49,376 nucleotides of DNA from Marinilabiliales bacterium (lineage in GTDB: Bacteria > Bacteroidota > Bacteroidia > Bacteroidales > F082), in the NCBI GenBank assembly GCA_002869365.1, contig PKTA01000094.1, positions 1 through 49,376 of the forward strand, given 5' to 3'. Shown piece after piece: positions 1-11,200 of this stretch. A program made the position numbers and the translations under genes. Numbering within the stretch: position 1 is the first letter of the stretch; the number at the start of each line of letters is the position of its first letter. The notes under the pieces are model-generated. The model ran no database searches and was not told the DNA's origin. It saw only the letters and a list, made by a program, of their open reading frames with translations.

Positions 1-1158
1 CACGTAAATATTGGAACCATTGGACACGTTGACCATGGAAAAACAACGTTGACTGCTGCCATTACACTTTCATTGCAAGATCAAGGTTTGGCATCATTCT
101 CATCATTCGATTCCATCGACAACGCACCAGAAGAAAAAGAAAGAGGTATTACTATTAACACTGCACACGTTGAGTATGCAACCAAAAACCGTCACTATGC
201 TCACGTTGACTGTCCAGGTCACGCTGACTACGTAAAAAACATGGTTACTGGAGCTGCCCAAATGGACGGCGCTATTCTAGTTGTTGCTGCAACTGATGGA
301 CCGATGCCACAAACTCGTGAGCACATCCTTCTTGCACGTCAGGTAGGTGTTCCTAGTATTGTTGTTTTTATGAATAAAGTTGACATGGTTGACGACGAAG
401 AGTTGCTTGAACTTGTTGATATGGAAATTCGCGACTTACTAAGTTTCTATGAATTTGACGGTGATAATACACCTATTATTCAAGGATCTGCTCTTGGTGG
501 ACTTAACGGAGAAGCTAAGTGGGTAGAGAAAATCATGGAGTTAATGGATGCATGTGATTCATGGATTCCTGAACCAGAGCGTGATCAAGACAAACCATTC
601 TTGATGCCTGTTGAGGACGTTTTCTCAATTACAGGACGTGGTACAGTTGCTACAGGAAGAATTGAAACTGGTATTATCAATAGTGGTGATGCAGTTGATA
701 TAATTGGTATGGGTGCTGAAAAACTTAAATCAGTTGTTACAGGAGTTGAAATGTTCCGTAAGATTCTTGACAGAGGTCAAGCGGGTGATAACGCTGGTTT
801 ATTATTACGTGGTATCGACAAGAAAGAGATTACTCGTGGTATGGTAATCGCCAAACCAGGTAGTGTAACTCCTCACGCACACTTCAACGCTGAGGTATAT
901 ATCCTTAAGAAAGAAGAAGGTGGTCGTCACACTCCATTCCACAATAAATACCGTCCTCAGTTTTACTTTAGAACAACTGACGTAACAGGTGAGATTATGC
1001 TTCCTGACGGAGTTGAGATGGTAATGCCAGGTGATAACCTTACTATCGAAGTTAAGTTAATTGCTGACATCGCTATGAGTAAAGGACTTCGCTTTGCAAT
1101 CCGTGAAGGTGGACGTACTGTAGGAGCCGGTCAGGTTACCGAAATCCTTAATGACTAA
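1..1158 (+). CDS. tuf: Elongation factor Tu (5' end missing)
   Basis: EF-Tu, the GTPase that delivers aminoacyl-tRNA to the ribosome. The reading frame is open from base 1, and the first residues visible are [15 protein letters not shown], so about a dozen N-terminal residues lie outside the window. An ATG at position 49 is internal and is not the start. GTP-binding motifs are intact: GHVDHGKT (G1), RGITI (switch I), DCPGH (G3) and NKVD (G4). Domains 2 and 3 follow with the usual [11 protein letters not shown] and [13 protein letters not shown] segments, ending ...TEILND. It is followed by a hairpin and tRNA-Trp, the common tuf-trnW-secE order. No unusual residues were noticed. Confidence 0.98.
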   Translation, partial: HVNIGTIGHVDHGKTTLTAAITLSLQDQGLASFSSFDSIDNAPEEKERGITINTAHVEYATKNRHYAHVDCPGHADYVKNMVTGAAQMDGAILVVAATDGPMPQTREHILLARQVGVPSIVVFMNKVDMVDDEELLELVDMEIRDLLSFYEFDGDNTPIIQGSALGGLNGEAKWVEKIMELMDACDSWIPEPERDQDKPFLMPVEDVFSITGRGTVATGRIETGIINSGDAVDIIGMGAEKLKSVVTGVEMFRKILDRGQAGDNAGLLLRGIDKKEITRGMVIAKPGSVTPHAHFNAEVYILKKEEGGRHTPFHNKYRPQFYFRTTDVTGEIMLPDGVEMVMPGDNLTIEVKLIADIAMSKGLRFAIREGGRTVGAGQVTEILND

Positions 1159-1182
1159 AATATAGTTATTATAATATAAGAG

Positions 1183-1224
1183 TTGTTAAAGGCGTTCCCT
1201 TTTATAAGGAATGCCTTTAACAAC
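1183..1224 (+). terminator. Hairpin between tuf and tRNA-Trp
   Basis: A near-perfect inverted repeat: gttgttaaaggc at the 5' side and gcctttaacaac at the 3' side, with the arms continuing inward to a 4-base loop (ttat). The stem is about 19 bp with one mismatch and one bulge. No T-run follows, and the tRNA begins 9 bases later. It may therefore be a processing or mRNA 3'-end stabilising structure rather than a full intrinsic terminator. Confidence 0.6.
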
Positions 1225-1232
1225 TTAAACAA

Positions 1233-1305
1233 ACGGGTGTAGCTCAATTGGTAGAGTAGCGGTCTCCAAAACCGTTGGTTGTGGGTTCGACTCCTACCAC
1301 CCGTG
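1233..1305 (+). tRNA. trnW: tRNA-Trp (anticodon CCA)
   Basis: A complete cloverleaf can be drawn by hand. The acceptor stem is acgggtg/cacccgt, the D arm gctc...gagt, the anticodon arm gcggt-ctccaaa-accgt with anticodon CCA, and the T arm gtggg-ttcgact-cctac. The discriminator base is G. The 3' CCA is not encoded (next bases are caa), so it must be added after transcription. It lies between tuf and secE, its usual place in this operon. Confidence 0.97.
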
Positions 1306-1320
1306 CAAAATAAAATAGTA

Positions 1321-1521
1321 ATGGCAAAATTCAGTATTACACATTATTTTAAAGAAAGTTATCAGGAATGGACTCAAAAAGTCTCCTGGCCAACTTGGAG
1401 TGAGCTGCAGAATAGTGCAATCGTTGTATCCGTTGCTTCCCTAATAATCGCTTTTGTCGTTTATTTGATGGATATCTCATTCTCAACTGTATTAGACAGG
1501 TTTTATAGCATGTTTATGTAG
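1321..1521 (+). CDS. secE: Preprotein translocase subunit SecE
   Basis: The small essential subunit of the SecYEG channel. The 66-residue product starts MAKFSITHYFKESYQEW. It has the conserved amphipathic segment KVSWPTWSEL just before a single transmembrane helix (about residues 25-46), which is the minimal one-helix SecE seen in most bacteria. The frame stays open upstream into the tRNA, but ATG 1321 is the real start because an upstream start would lie inside tRNA-Trp. It is followed 66 bases later by nusG, the standard partner order. Confidence 0.95.
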   Translation: MAKFSITHYFKESYQEWTQKVSWPTWSELQNSAIVVSVASLIIAFVVYLMDISFSTVLDRFYSMFM

Positions 1522-1587
1522 TTGCGCAACTATTCTGAATTTTTATATAAATATTAATCGGTTTTTTAAACTAATTCAACCATCTGC

Positions 1588-2136
1588 ATGATGAGCGAAC
1601 AATCAGGGAAAAAGTGGTACGTTGTACGGGCGATAAGTGGTAAAGAGAAAAAAGTTAAAGAATATTTAGAAAGCGAAATTAAACGCCTCGAAATAGAAGA
1701 CTTTATCTCTCAAATACTTATTCCTACGGAAAAGGTGTATCAAATCCGAAAGGGAAAGAAAATTTCCAAAGAAAGAAACTATTTCCCGGGTTACGTTTTA
1801 ATAGAAGCAGAGTTGAGTGGTGAAATACCGCATATCATCAGAAATATACCTAATGTTTTAGGTTTTCTGGGTACCAAAGGGGTTGCTGATCCGATCAGAC
1901 CTTCCGAAGTAAAAAGGATACTAGGTAAAGTTGATGAACTTTCTGAATTAGGAGAGGAAATGAACGTACCTTATATCGTTGGAGAGTCAGTTAAAGTAAT
2001 TGATGGCCCTTTTAACAGTTTCAGTGGAATTATCGAAGAGATTAATGAAGAGAAAAAGAAACTGAAAGTAATGGTAAAGATATTCGGCAGAAAAACACCT
2101 CTCGAACTTGGTTTTATGCAAGTTGAAAAAGAATAA
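1588..2136 (+). CDS. nusG: Transcription termination/antitermination protein NusG
   Basis: A 182-residue NusG. The N-terminal NGN domain ([20 protein letters not shown]... [11 protein letters not shown]) binds the RNA polymerase clamp. The C-terminal KOW domain ([19 protein letters not shown]) contacts Rho or ribosomal protein S10. There are two candidate ATGs in tandem (1588 and 1591); the first is given, and the choice changes only one residue. It sits in the secE-nusG-rplKAJL-rpoBC order. No extra domain is inserted between NGN and KOW, as expected for the typical short form. Confidence 0.96.
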   Translation: MMSEQSGKKWYVVRAISGKEKKVKEYLESEIKRLEIEDFISQILIPTEKVYQIRKGKKISKERNYFPGYVLIEAELSGEIPHIIRNIPNVLGFLGTKGVADPIRPSEVKRILGKVDELSELGEEMNVPYIVGESVKVIDGPFNSFSGIIEEINEEKKKLKVMVKIFGRKTPLELGFMQVEKE

Positions 2137-2173
2137 AAAATCAAAACCGTAGAATTTTAAACACAAGTTTAAA

Positions 2174-2620
2174 ATGGCAAAAGAAGTTAGTGGATTAATC
2201 AAATTACAGATTAAAGGAGGAGCCGCAAATCCTTCCCCACCAGTAGGACCAGCATTAGGTGCTAAAGGTGTAAATATCATGGAGTTCTGTAAACAATTTA
2301 ATGCTCGTACCCAGGATCAAGCCGGTAAGGTTATTCCTGTGATCATTAGTGTTTATAAGGATAAATCTTTTGATTTTATAATTAAAACACCGCCTGTTGC
2401 TGTGCAGATTATGGAGTCGGCTAAATTAAAAAAAGGCTCTCCAGAACCTAACAGACAAAAGGTTGCAACCATTACCTGGGATCAGGTAAAAACTATTGCA
2501 GAAGACAAAATGAAAGATTTAAATGCTTTCACCGTCTCTTCAGCAATGAAAATGGTAGCAGGTACTGCTAGAAGTATGGGCGTTAGGGTTAAAGGTAAAT
2601 TCCCCGTTGAAGAAAATTAG
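2174..2620 (+). CDS. rplK: 50S ribosomal protein L11
   Basis: L11 forms the base of the ribosomal stalk at the GTPase-associated centre. The 148-residue protein has the typical N-terminal motif [20 protein letters not shown], whose proline-rich loop is where thiopeptide antibiotics act, followed by [12 protein letters not shown]. The C-terminal RNA-binding domain contains [20 protein letters not shown] and [11 protein letters not shown]. Length and motifs are normal. It starts 37 bases after nusG and is followed closely by rplA, so the two are probably co-transcribed. Confidence 0.97.
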   Translation: MAKEVSGLIKLQIKGGAANPSPPVGPALGAKGVNIMEFCKQFNARTQDQAGKVIPVIISVYKDKSFDFIIKTPPVAVQIMESAKLKKGSPEPNRQKVATITWDQVKTIAEDKMKDLNAFTVSSAMKMVAGTARSMGVRVKGKFPVEEN

Positions 2621-2650
2621 TAAACAAATCTGTTAAATTAGGAGAAGAAT

Positions 2651-3346
2651 ATGGCAAAAATGACTAAAAAGCACAAAGAGGCTTTGTCCAAATTCGAAAA
2701 AGATAAAGAGTACTCCTTAGAAGAAGCAGTTGAAATTGTAAAGAATATTTCTTATGCAAAATTCGACGCTTCAGTTGATTTGAATGTAAGATTGGGCGTT
2801 GACCCCAGAAAAGCTAATCAAATGGTTAGAGGTTCTGTTACCTTACCTCACGGTACAGGTAAAGAAAAAAGGGTTCTCGTTCTTTGTACACCAGATAAAG
2901 AAGAGGAGGCTAAAGCCGCAGGTGCAGACTTCGTTGGTCTTGATGAATACGTTCAAAAGATTAAAGATGGCTGGACTGATGTAGATGTAGTAATTACCAT
3001 GCCAAGTGTTATGCCTAAAGTAGGTGCCCTTGGTAGAATTTTAGGACCACGCGGATTAATGCCGAATCCTAAAACCGGTACTGTTACTATGGAAATAGGA
3101 AGTGCCGTTGAGGCTGCCAAAGCAGGTAAAATCGACTTTAAAGTTGATAAGTATGGAATCGTACATTCTGCTATTGGCAAACTTAACTTCAGCAAAGACA
3201 AGATTCTTGATAATGCAAATGAATTACTTCAAACAATTATCAAACTTAAACCTGCTGCATCAAAAGGTACTTATGTGCTTAGCACAACAATTTCCAGTAC
3301 AATGAGTCCTGGTGTAAAAGTAAACATCAAATCTGTTAACGCATAA
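2651..3346 (+). CDS. rplA: 50S ribosomal protein L1
   Basis: L1 forms the mobile stalk at the ribosomal E site and in many bacteria represses its own operon by binding mRNA. The 231-residue protein carries the signature stretch [18 protein letters not shown] and the lead-in [21 protein letters not shown] purine-rich ribosome-binding-like sequence (ttaggagaagaat) precedes the ATG, which is more than most genes here have. It is followed 11 bases later by rplJ, leaving no room for a separate rplJ leader. Confidence 0.97.
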   Translation: MAKMTKKHKEALSKFEKDKEYSLEEAVEIVKNISYAKFDASVDLNVRLGVDPRKANQMVRGSVTLPHGTGKEKRVLVLCTPDKEEEAKAAGADFVGLDEYVQKIKDGWTDVDVVITMPSVMPKVGALGRILGPRGLMPNPKTGTVTMEIGSAVEAAKAGKIDFKVDKYGIVHSAIGKLNFSKDKILDNANELLQTIIKLKPAASKGTYVLSTTISSTMSPGVKVNIKSVNA

Positions 3347-3357
3347 CAGTAAATAAC

Positions 3358-3879
3358 ATGAGAAAAGAAGATAAACAACAACTTATCGATTCAATTGCTC
3401 AGTTACTAACTGACAACAACAATTTCTATCTTACAGATATCTCGAGTTTAAATGCAGAAGATACTAGTAATCTTAGAAGATTATGTTTCAAGAACGGCAT
3501 TCATATGCGCGTTGTTAAAAACACTCTTCTTCGTAAAGCGATGGAAAAAGTTGACAGAGGATATGATGAGCTTTATGACACACTTAAAGGAAATACATCA
3601 ATTATGTTTGCAGAAGCAGGTAATGCTCCGGCAAAAATGATTAAGGATTTCAGAAAAAAGAAAGATCGTCCCATTTTAAAGAGTGCCTTCATTGAGGAAA
3701 CTGTTTATATTGGTGATGAAAATCTTGACTTCCTTGTTTCCATTAAGTCGAAAAATGAACTAATTGCTGATCTTATTGCATTATTGCAGTCACCTGCGAA
3801 AAATGTTGTTTCAGCACTACAATCCGGAGGAAATACTCTTACCGGAGTTCTTAAAACCTTATCAGAAAGAGGTGAATAA
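3358..3879 (+). CDS. rplJ: 50S ribosomal protein L10
   Basis: L10 anchors the L7/L12 dimers to 23S rRNA. The 173-residue product starts MRKEDKQQLIDSIAQLL and has the conserved core GIHMRVVKNTLLRKAM, NTSIMFAEAGNAPAK and the C-terminal L7/L12-binding helix (SPAKNVVSALQSGGNTLTGVL). It starts 11 bases after the rplA stop. The autoregulatory leader found before rplJ in other bacteria is absent, so any feedback on L10/L12 would have to act elsewhere. Confidence 0.96.
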   Translation: MRKEDKQQLIDSIAQLLTDNNNFYLTDISSLNAEDTSNLRRLCFKNGIHMRVVKNTLLRKAMEKVDRGYDELYDTLKGNTSIMFAEAGNAPAKMIKDFRKKKDRPILKSAFIEETVYIGDENLDFLVSIKSKNELIADLIALLQSPAKNVVSALQSGGNTLTGVLKTLSERGE

Positions 3880-3926
3880 CAAATTTAGATATAGAAAATT
3901 TTTAAATCATTAAATAATTTAATAAA

Positions 3927-4301
3927 ATGGCAGATTTAAAAGCATTTGCGGAACAATTAGTAAACTTAACTGTTAAAGAAGTTAATGAACTTGCTGATAT
4001 CCTAAAAGAAGAATACGGAATTGAACCAGCAGCAGCAGCTGTTGCAGTAGCAGGTCCTGCTGCTGGAGGTGAAGCTGAAGTTGAAGAACAATCATCTTTC
4101 GATGTAATTCTTAAAGCTGCAGGCTCCTCAAAATTAGCAGTAGTAAAACTTGTAAAAGAGTTAACAAGTCTTGGACTTAAAGAGGCTAAAGAATTAGTTG
4201 ATTCTGCACCAAAAGCAATCAGAGAAGGTGTATCAAAAGACGAAGCCGACGCATTAGTTTCTCAACTTGAAGAAGCTGGAGCCGAAGTAGAAGTTAAATA
4301 A
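3927..4301 (+). CDS. rplL: 50S ribosomal protein L7/L12
   Basis: The flexible stalk protein that recruits translation GTPases. The 124-residue protein has an N-terminal dimerisation domain ([27 protein letters not shown]). An Ala-rich hinge follows ([15 protein letters not shown]). The C-terminal domain contains [33 protein letters not shown] and ends [10 protein letters not shown]. All are normal for the family. It is followed by a strong hairpin before rpoB. Confidence 0.97.
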   Translation: MADLKAFAEQLVNLTVKEVNELADILKEEYGIEPAAAAVAVAGPAAGGEAEVEEQSSFDVILKAAGSSKLAVVKLVKELTSLGLKEAKELVDSAPKAIREGVSKDEADALVSQLEEAGAEVEVK

Positions 4302-4326
4302 TAAGTGACCTTTAGGGTCCTTTCAG

Positions 4327-4367
4327 GCAACAACCTCTATCCCTATTTAGGGTTAGAGGTTTGTGCC
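4327..4367 (+). terminator. Hairpin in the rplL-rpoB gap (probable attenuator or processing site)
   Basis: An inverted repeat with arms aacctcta+ccct and aggg+tagaggtt, extended outward by ggca/tgcc after a small internal loop. There is only a weak T-rich tail (tatttgctcttat). It lies 25 bases after the rplL stop and 75 bases before rpoB. In other bacteria this gap holds an attenuator or an RNase site that lowers rpoBC expression relative to the ribosomal proteins. That role is inferred here from position and structure. Confidence 0.6.
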
Positions 4368-4441
4368 TATTTGCTCTTATACATAATTCTTTCTTTAACT
4401 GGTAGTAGTACCAGCTTTGTTTAACTAAAAAAATAGAAGCC

Positions 4442-7400
4442 TTGGCTGACATAAAAACCGAAAGAATCAATTTCGCATCGACGAAAAACAGATTGCCTTA
4501 TCCAGACTTTTTGGATATACAACTGAAATCATTTCAGGATTTCTTCCAGTTGGAAACTAATCCCGAAAATAGAAAAAATGAAGGCCTATTTAGGGTTTTC
4601 GCGGAAAATTTCCCAATTACCGATGCAAGAAATAATTTTGTTCTCGAATTTTTGGATTATTTTGTTGATCCACCACGATATTCAATGGAGGAAACACTCC
4701 TGCGTGGATTAACTTATAGCGTTCCGTTAAAAGCAAAACTGAAGTTATATTGTACCGACCCCGAACATGAAGATTTTGAAACTATTGTTCAGGATGTTTA
4801 TTTAGGTATGATTCCCTATATGACTCCTAAAGGTACATTTATTGTAAATGGTGCTGAAAGAGTTATAGTTTCTCAGTTGCATAGGTCTCCCGGAGTTTTC
4901 TTCGGGCAACATCGACATGCCAATGGAACTCAGTTATACTCCGCTCGTATTATCCCTTTCAAAGGATCATGGATGGAGTTTTCTACCGATATAAACAACG
5001 TTATGTATGCTTATATTGATAGAAAAAAGAAAATGCCCGTAACTACTCTGCTAAGAGCAATCGGCTACGAATCTGATAGAGATATTCTTGAAATATTCAA
5101 TCTAGCTGAAGAAGTTAAAGTTAGTAAAGCAGGCTTGAAAAGAGTTTTAGGACGTAAACTTGCCGCTCGTGTGGTAAGATCATGGTTCGAAGATTTCGTT
5201 GATGAGGATACTGGTGAGGTTGTTACTATTGAACGTAACGATGTAATTATTGAGCGCGAGACCATCCTCGAAAAAGATCATATCGATCAAATAATTGATG
5301 CCGGTGTTAAAACTGTATTGCTTCATAAAGAAGACTCAGATGCAGCCGATTACACAATTATTTTCAATACTTTGCAAAAAGATACAACCAACTCTGAAAA
5401 AGAAGCGGTTGAATTTATATATTATCAGTTAAGGAACGCTTTACCTCCTGATGAGGAAACAGCACGTGGAATTTTTGATAAATTATTCTTCTCCGATAAA
5501 CGTTACGATTTAGGTGAAGTTGGTAGATACAGAATTAATAAAAAGTTAAACCTGAATACCTCATCTGATACTAAGGTTCTTACTAAGGAAGATATAATCC
5601 TGATTATTAAGTACCTTATTAAACTGATAAACAACAAAACAGTAGTCGATGATATCGACCACCTAAGTAACCGTAGAGTTCGTACAGTTGGAGAGCAATT
5701 ATATTCTCAATTTGGTGTTGGTTTGGCACGTATGGCCAGAACAATACGTGAGCGAATGAATGTTCGTGACAATGAGGTATTTACTCCTACCGACCTGATA
5801 AATGCAAAAACACTTTCATCGGTAATTAATTCCTTTTTCGGAACTAATGCACTGTCTCAGTTTATGGACCAAACAAATCCATTGTCGGAAATTACTCACA
5901 AAAGGAGAATTTCAGCTTTGGGACCTGGTGGTTTATCGAGAGAAAGAGCAGGCTTTGAGGTTCGTGACGTTCACTATACTCACTACGGTCGTTTATGTAC
6001 TATTGAAACACCTGAGGGACCAAACATTGGTCTTATCTCTTCACTTTGTGTTTATGCCCAGATTAATAAACTTGGATTTATCGAAACTCCTTACCGCCAG
6101 GTTGATGACGGTAAAATTAATTTCGATATCGATCCAATATATTTGAGTGCTGAAGAAGAAGAGGATAAAATTATCGCTCAGGCTAATACTATTGTTGATG
6201 ATAAAGGGAATTTTGTAAATGAAAAGGTAAAAGTTAGATATCTGGCTGATTACCCTATCACTCCGCGTGAAGAAGTTCACATGATCGACATTGCTCCAAA
6301 CCAAATTGCATCAATAGCAGCATCGCTTATTCCTTTCCTTGAACATGATGACGCCAACCGTGCACTAATGGGATCAAACATGATGCGCCAGGCAGTTCCG
6401 TTATTAAATGCAGAACCACCTATCGTTGGTACAGGAATTGAAAAATATGTTGCAAAAGACTCCAGAGTATTAATAGAGGCCGAAGGTACTGGTGTTATCG
6501 AATATGTTGATGCTGACAGGATTAGCGTTAGGTATGAAAGAGGTGAACTTGAGAAATTAGTTAGTTTCGATGATGATTTGAAAACATACAAACTAACTAA
6601 GTTCAAACGTACTAACCAAAATACATCTATTAACTTGAGGCCTATTGTTAAAAAAGGGGATAAAGTTGTAAAAGGCGATATTCTTTGTGAAGGTTATGGT
6701 ACTAAAGATGGTGATCTTGCTCTTGGAAGAAACCTAATGGTAGCATTTATGCCATGGAAAGGATATAACTTTGAGGATGCAATTGTAATTTCTGAAAAAA
6801 TTGTAAAAGAAGATATATTTACTTCAGTTCATATTGAGGAATTTTCACTTGATGTTAGAGATACCAAACGCGGTGTTGAAGAACTAACAAATGATATTCC
6901 AAATGTTAGTTCAGAAGCGACTAAAGATCTTGATGAAAACGGACTTATAAGAATCGGTGCCGAAGTATCTGAAGGTGATATAATGATAGGAAAAATTACA
7001 CCAAAAGGTGAAAGTGATCCTACTCCCGAAGAAAAACTTCTACGAGCAATTTTTGGTGATAAAGCTGGTGATGTTAAAAACGCATCGCTAAAAGCACCAC
7101 CATCAATGAAAGGCGTTGTTATTGAAAAGAGTTTGTTCTCAAGAGCAATAAAAGATAAAAAGAACAAATCGAAAGAAAAAGAAATTATTGATGCTCTTGA
7201 AAAAGAATATTCAACTTATTTCACTGATCTTAAGAGTAAACTTATTGATAAATTATTTGCCATAGTCAGTAATCGTACTTCTCAGGGAGTTAGTAATACT
7301 TATGGTGATGTTGTTGTTCCACAAAGAACCAAATTTACTCAAAAGATACTTCAAAGTATTGATTATACACTAGTTAGTACTGATAAATGGACTACCGATA

Positions 7401-8248
7401 AAGGTAAAAACCAACTTATAAAGGACCTTATAAATAATTACAATATTAAATATAAGGAATTAACAGGTATACTTAACCGTAAGAGTTTTGTAGCCACTGT
7501 TGGTGATGAACTTCCAAAAGGAATTGTTCAAATGGCTAAAGTTTATGTTGCTAAAAAACGTAAACTAAAAGTAGGGGATAAAATGGCAGGACGCCACGGT
7601 AATAAAGGTATTGTTGCCCGAATTGTTCGTGAAGAAGATATGCCTTTCCTTGAAGACGGTACTCCGGTTGACATTGTACTTAATCCACTTGGTGTTCCTT
7701 CAAGGATGAACCTTGGACAGATTTACGAAACAGTTCTAGGTTGGGCAGGTAAAAAATTAGGATTGCGTTTTGCTACTCCAATTTTTGATGGTGCTCACGT
7801 AGACGAGATTAATGGATATATGGATCAAGCAGGTTTACCTGAAAATGGTAGTACTTACCTTTATGATGGTGGAACCGGTGAGCGTTTCGATCAGCCAGCA
7901 ACTGTAGGCTATATTTATATGCTTAAGTTGCACCATATGGTTGATGATAAAATGCATGCCAGATCTATTGGACCATACTCATTAATTACTCAACAGCCAC
8001 TTGGCGGTAAAGCACAGTTTGGAGGTCAGCGTTTTGGTGAAATGGAGGTGTGGGCTCTCGAAGCATTCGGTGCCTCAAACATTCTTCAGGAAATTCTTAC
8101 TGTAAAGTCTGACGATGTTACAGGTAGAGCAAAAGCCTACGAAACTATCGTAAAAGGTGAATCTATGCCTACTCCAAATATACCTGAATCATTCAACGTA
8201 CTTGTACACGAATTAAGAGGTCTTGGTTTGGAATTGAGCTTTGACTAA
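4442..8248 (+). CDS. rpoB: DNA-directed RNA polymerase subunit beta
   Basis: RNA polymerase beta, 1268 residues. The start is TTG (4442), giving (M)[15 protein letters not shown]. No ATG lies in frame before the conserved NFASTKN block, and the next in-frame Met is far inside the protein. The rifampicin pocket is wild type ([18 protein letters not shown], with the D, H and S positions of the main resistance cluster intact). One oddity is [10 protein letters not shown], where the family usually has [10 protein letters not shown]. The later [12 protein letters not shown] block and the C-terminal [21 protein letters not shown] segment are intact. The gap to rpoC is 35 bases. Confidence 0.97.
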   Translation: MADIKTERINFASTKNRLPYPDFLDIQLKSFQDFFQLETNPENRKNEGLFRVFAENFPITDARNNFVLEFLDYFVDPPRYSMEETLLRGLTYSVPLKAKLKLYCTDPEHEDFETIVQDVYLGMIPYMTPKGTFIVNGAERVIVSQLHRSPGVFFGQHRHANGTQLYSARIIPFKGSWMEFSTDINNVMYAYIDRKKKMPVTTLLRAIGYESDRDILEIFNLAEEVKVSKAGLKRVLGRKLAARVVRSWFEDFVDEDTGEVVTIERNDVIIERETILEKDHIDQIIDAGVKTVLLHKEDSDAADYTIIFNTLQKDTTNSEKEAVEFIYYQLRNALPPDEETARGIFDKLFFSDKRYDLGEVGRYRINKKLNLNTSSDTKVLTKEDIILIIKYLIKLINNKTVVDDIDHLSNRRVRTVGEQLYSQFGVGLARMARTIRERMNVRDNEVFTPTDLINAKTLSSVINSFFGTNALSQFMDQTNPLSEITHKRRISALGPGGLSRERAGFEVRDVHYTHYGRLCTIETPEGPNIGLISSLCVYAQINKLGFIETPYRQVDDGKINFDIDPIYLSAEEEEDKIIAQANTIVDDKGNFVNEKVKVRYLADYPITPREEVHMIDIAPNQIASIAASLIPFLEHDDANRALMGSNMMRQAVPLLNAEPPIVGTGIEKYVAKDSRVLIEAEGTGVIEYVDADRISVRYERGELEKLVSFDDDLKTYKLTKFKRTNQNTSINLRPIVKKGDKVVKGDILCEGYGTKDGDLALGRNLMVAFMPWKGYNFEDAIVISEKIVKEDIFTSVHIEEFSLDVRDTKRGVEELTNDIPNVSSEATKDLDENGLIRIGAEVSEGDIMIGKITPKGESDPTPEEKLLRAIFGDKAGDVKNASLKAPPSMKGVVIEKSLFSRAIKDKKNKSKEKEIIDALEKEYSTYFTDLKSKLIDKLFAIVSNRTSQGVSNTYGDVVVPQRTKFTQKILQSIDYTLVSTDKWTTDKGKNQLIKDLINNYNIKYKELTGILNRKSFVATVGDELPKGIVQMAKVYVAKKRKLKVGDKMAGRHGNKGIVARIVREEDMPFLEDGTPVDIVLNPLGVPSRMNLGQIYETVLGWAGKKLGLRFATPIFDGAHVDEINGYMDQAGLPENGSTYLYDGGTGERFDQPATVGYIYMLKLHHMVDDKMHARSIGPYSLITQQPLGGKAQFGGQRFGEMEVWALEAFGASNILQEILTVKSDDVTGRAKAYETIVKGESMPTPNIPESFNVLVHELRGLGLELSFD

Positions 8249-8283
8249 TTTTTCCTATTAATTGATTAAAATAAAATTGATAT

Positions 8284-11200
8284 ATGGCTTTCAGAAAAGA
8301 CATCAAAATACCAAGTAACTTCAATAAAATAACTATTAGTTTGGCTTCGCCTGAGTCGATACTTGAAAAGTCGTTTGGAGAAGTACTTAAACCTGAAACT
8401 ATTAACTACCGTACTTACAAACCTGAAAGAGATGGTTTGTTTTGCGAAAGAATATTCGGTCCTGTAAAGGATTACGAATGTCATTGTTGTAAATACAAGA
8501 GAATCAGATATAAAGGTATTGTTTGTGACAGATGTGGAGTTGAAGTAACTGAGAAAAAAGTTCGACGTGAACGTATGGGACACATTCAACTTGTGGTACC
8601 TGTTGTTCATATTTGGTTCTTTAGATCATTGCCTAATAAAATTGGTGCAATGCTCGGGCTTCAAACCAAAAAACTTGAAACAATAATATATTACGAACGC
8701 TATGCAGTAATTAATCCTGGTATAAAAGCCAAAGATGGAATTAATTATTTGGATTTGATTACAGAAGAAGAATACCTAGATATACTCGAAACTCTTCCTC
8801 CTGAAAATCAATACCTTGATGATAGCGACCCTGATAAGTTTATTGCAAAAATGGGTGCCGAGGCTGTGCATGACTTACTTGCTCAACTCGACCTTGATAA
8901 ACTATCATACGATTTGAGGCATAAAGCAAATACAGAAACTTCGCAGCAAAGAAAAGCTGAAGCACTAAAACGTCTTCAGGTTTTTGAAGCTTTCCGCGAT
9001 GCGAGAAAAAGAGCCGAAAACAAACCGGAATGGATGATTGTAAAAGTTGTCCCTGTTATTCCGCCAGAATTAAGACCTCTTGTTCCACTTGATGGTGGAA
9101 GATTTGCTACTTCCGACCTTAACGACTTATATCGTAGGGTAATTATTAGAAACAACCGTCTTAAACGACTAATTGAAATAAAGGCTCCTGACGTAATCAT
9201 GCGTAATGAAAAGCGTATGCTTCAGGAAGCAGTCGATTCATTGCTTGATAACTCAAGAAAATCGAGTGCAGTTAAAACTGAATCTAATCGTCCTCTTAAA
9301 TCTTTAAGCGATAGTTTAAAAGGTAAACAAGGACGTTTTCGTCAGAATCTTCTTGGTAAAAGGGTTGACTACTCAGGCCGTTCGGTAATTGTTGTAGGAC
9401 CTACTCTTAAGCTTAACGAATGTGGTATTCCTAAAGGAATGGCTGCTGAATTGTTTAAGCCATTTATTATCAGGAAACTTCTTGAAAGAGGTATTGTAAA
9501 AACTGTTAAGTCAGCTAAGAAAATCGTTGAAAAGAAGGAAGCCGTAGTTTGGGATATTCTTGAAAGTATCTTGAAAGGTCATCCGGTTTTATTAAACCGT
9601 GCTCCTACCCTTCACCGTTTAGGTATTCAGGCTTTTCAGCCTAAATTAGTCGAAGGTAAAGCAATTCAGCTTCATCCATTAGTATGTACGGCATTCAACG
9701 CCGACTTTGATGGTGACCAAATGGCGGTTCACCTTCCATTAGGGCATGCTGCTGTACTTGAAGCACAAATTCTAATGCTTGCTTCACATAATATTTTAAA
9801 TCCCGCTAATGGTGCACCTATTACCGTTCCTTCTCAGGACATGGTATTAGGACTTTATTATATTACCAAAGCACGTAAAAGTACTGAGGAACATATTGTA
9901 AAAGGTGAGGGAATGAAATTCTACTCTCCTGAAGAAGTTATCATTGCCTATAATGAGAAAAGGGCTGATCTTCATGCTATTGTCAATGTTATGATTGATA
10001 CTTTTGAAGATAATAAACCTGTTAAAAAAATGATTGAAACTACTGTTGGTAGGGTTATTTTCAATCAAATAGTTCCAAAAGAATATGGTTATATCAACCA
10101 GTTACTAACTAAGAAATCACTTCGTGATATTATTGGTTTTATTCTGAAGAAGACCGGTACAGCCATAACTACTGAATTCCTTGATAATATTAAGGATCTT
10201 GGATTCCATATGGCATATAAAGGTGGTCTTTCATTTAACCTTGGTAACGTACTTATCCCTGAGGTAAAAGAAGTTCTGGTTAAAAAGGCCAACGAAGAGG
10301 TTGATGAAGTTGTAAACAACTATAATATGGGTTTTATTACCAATAATGAGAGATATAATCAGATTATTGATATATGGACACATACAAACAGCCACCTTAC
10401 AAACACCTTAATGAAAGAGTTATCGCAAAATGATCAGGGATTTAACCCTGTTTATATGATGCTTGATTCAGGTGCTCGTGGTTCTAAAGAACAGATTCGC
10501 CAGTTATCCGGTATGAGGGGTCTTATGGCTAAACCTCAGAAATCCGGAGCCACAGGAGGTGAAATTATTGAGAATCCTATTCTTTCGAACTTTAAAGAAG
10601 GTCTTACAGTTCTTGAGTATTTTATTTCAACACACGGTGCCCGTAAGGGTCTTGCCGATACTGCACTTAAAACTGCAGATGCCGGTTATTTAACACGACG
10701 TTTGGTAGATGTTGCACAAGATGTTGTAATTAACATTGAAGACTGTGGCACTCTAAGAGGTTTAACAATTTCAGCACTTAAGAAAAATGAGGAAATTGTA
10801 GAATCACTTTACGACAGAATATTAGGTCGTGTTGCACTTCATGATATCTACAACCCATTAACAAATGAGTTAATATTAACTGCAGGTGAAGAAATCGATG
10901 AAGATATTGCAAAAACTATCGAAGAAGCACCTATAGAACATGTAGAAATCAGATCAGTACTTACTTGTGAATCGAAACGAGGAGTATGTGCAAAGTGTTA
11001 CGGACGTAACCTGGCATCTGGAAGAATGGTTCAAAAAGGAGAGGCTGTTGGTGTTATAGCTGCTCAGTCGATTGGTGAGCCAGGTACTCAGTTAACACTT
11101 AGAACATTCCACCAGGGAGGTACCGCATCTAATATTGCTGCAACTTCAAAAATTGAAGCAAAATTTGATGGTTTACTTGATATTGAAGAACTTAGGACAG

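Noticed and set aside
1279-1320. Longer open frame for secE, starting inside the tRNA-Trp gene
   Set aside because: It would use bases of the tRNA; ATG 1321 gives a normal-length SecE.
2953-3201. Antisense open frames inside the ribosomal protein and rpoBC genes
   Set aside because: They run opposite to well-supported genes, show no recognisable domains, and their composition follows from the sense codons.
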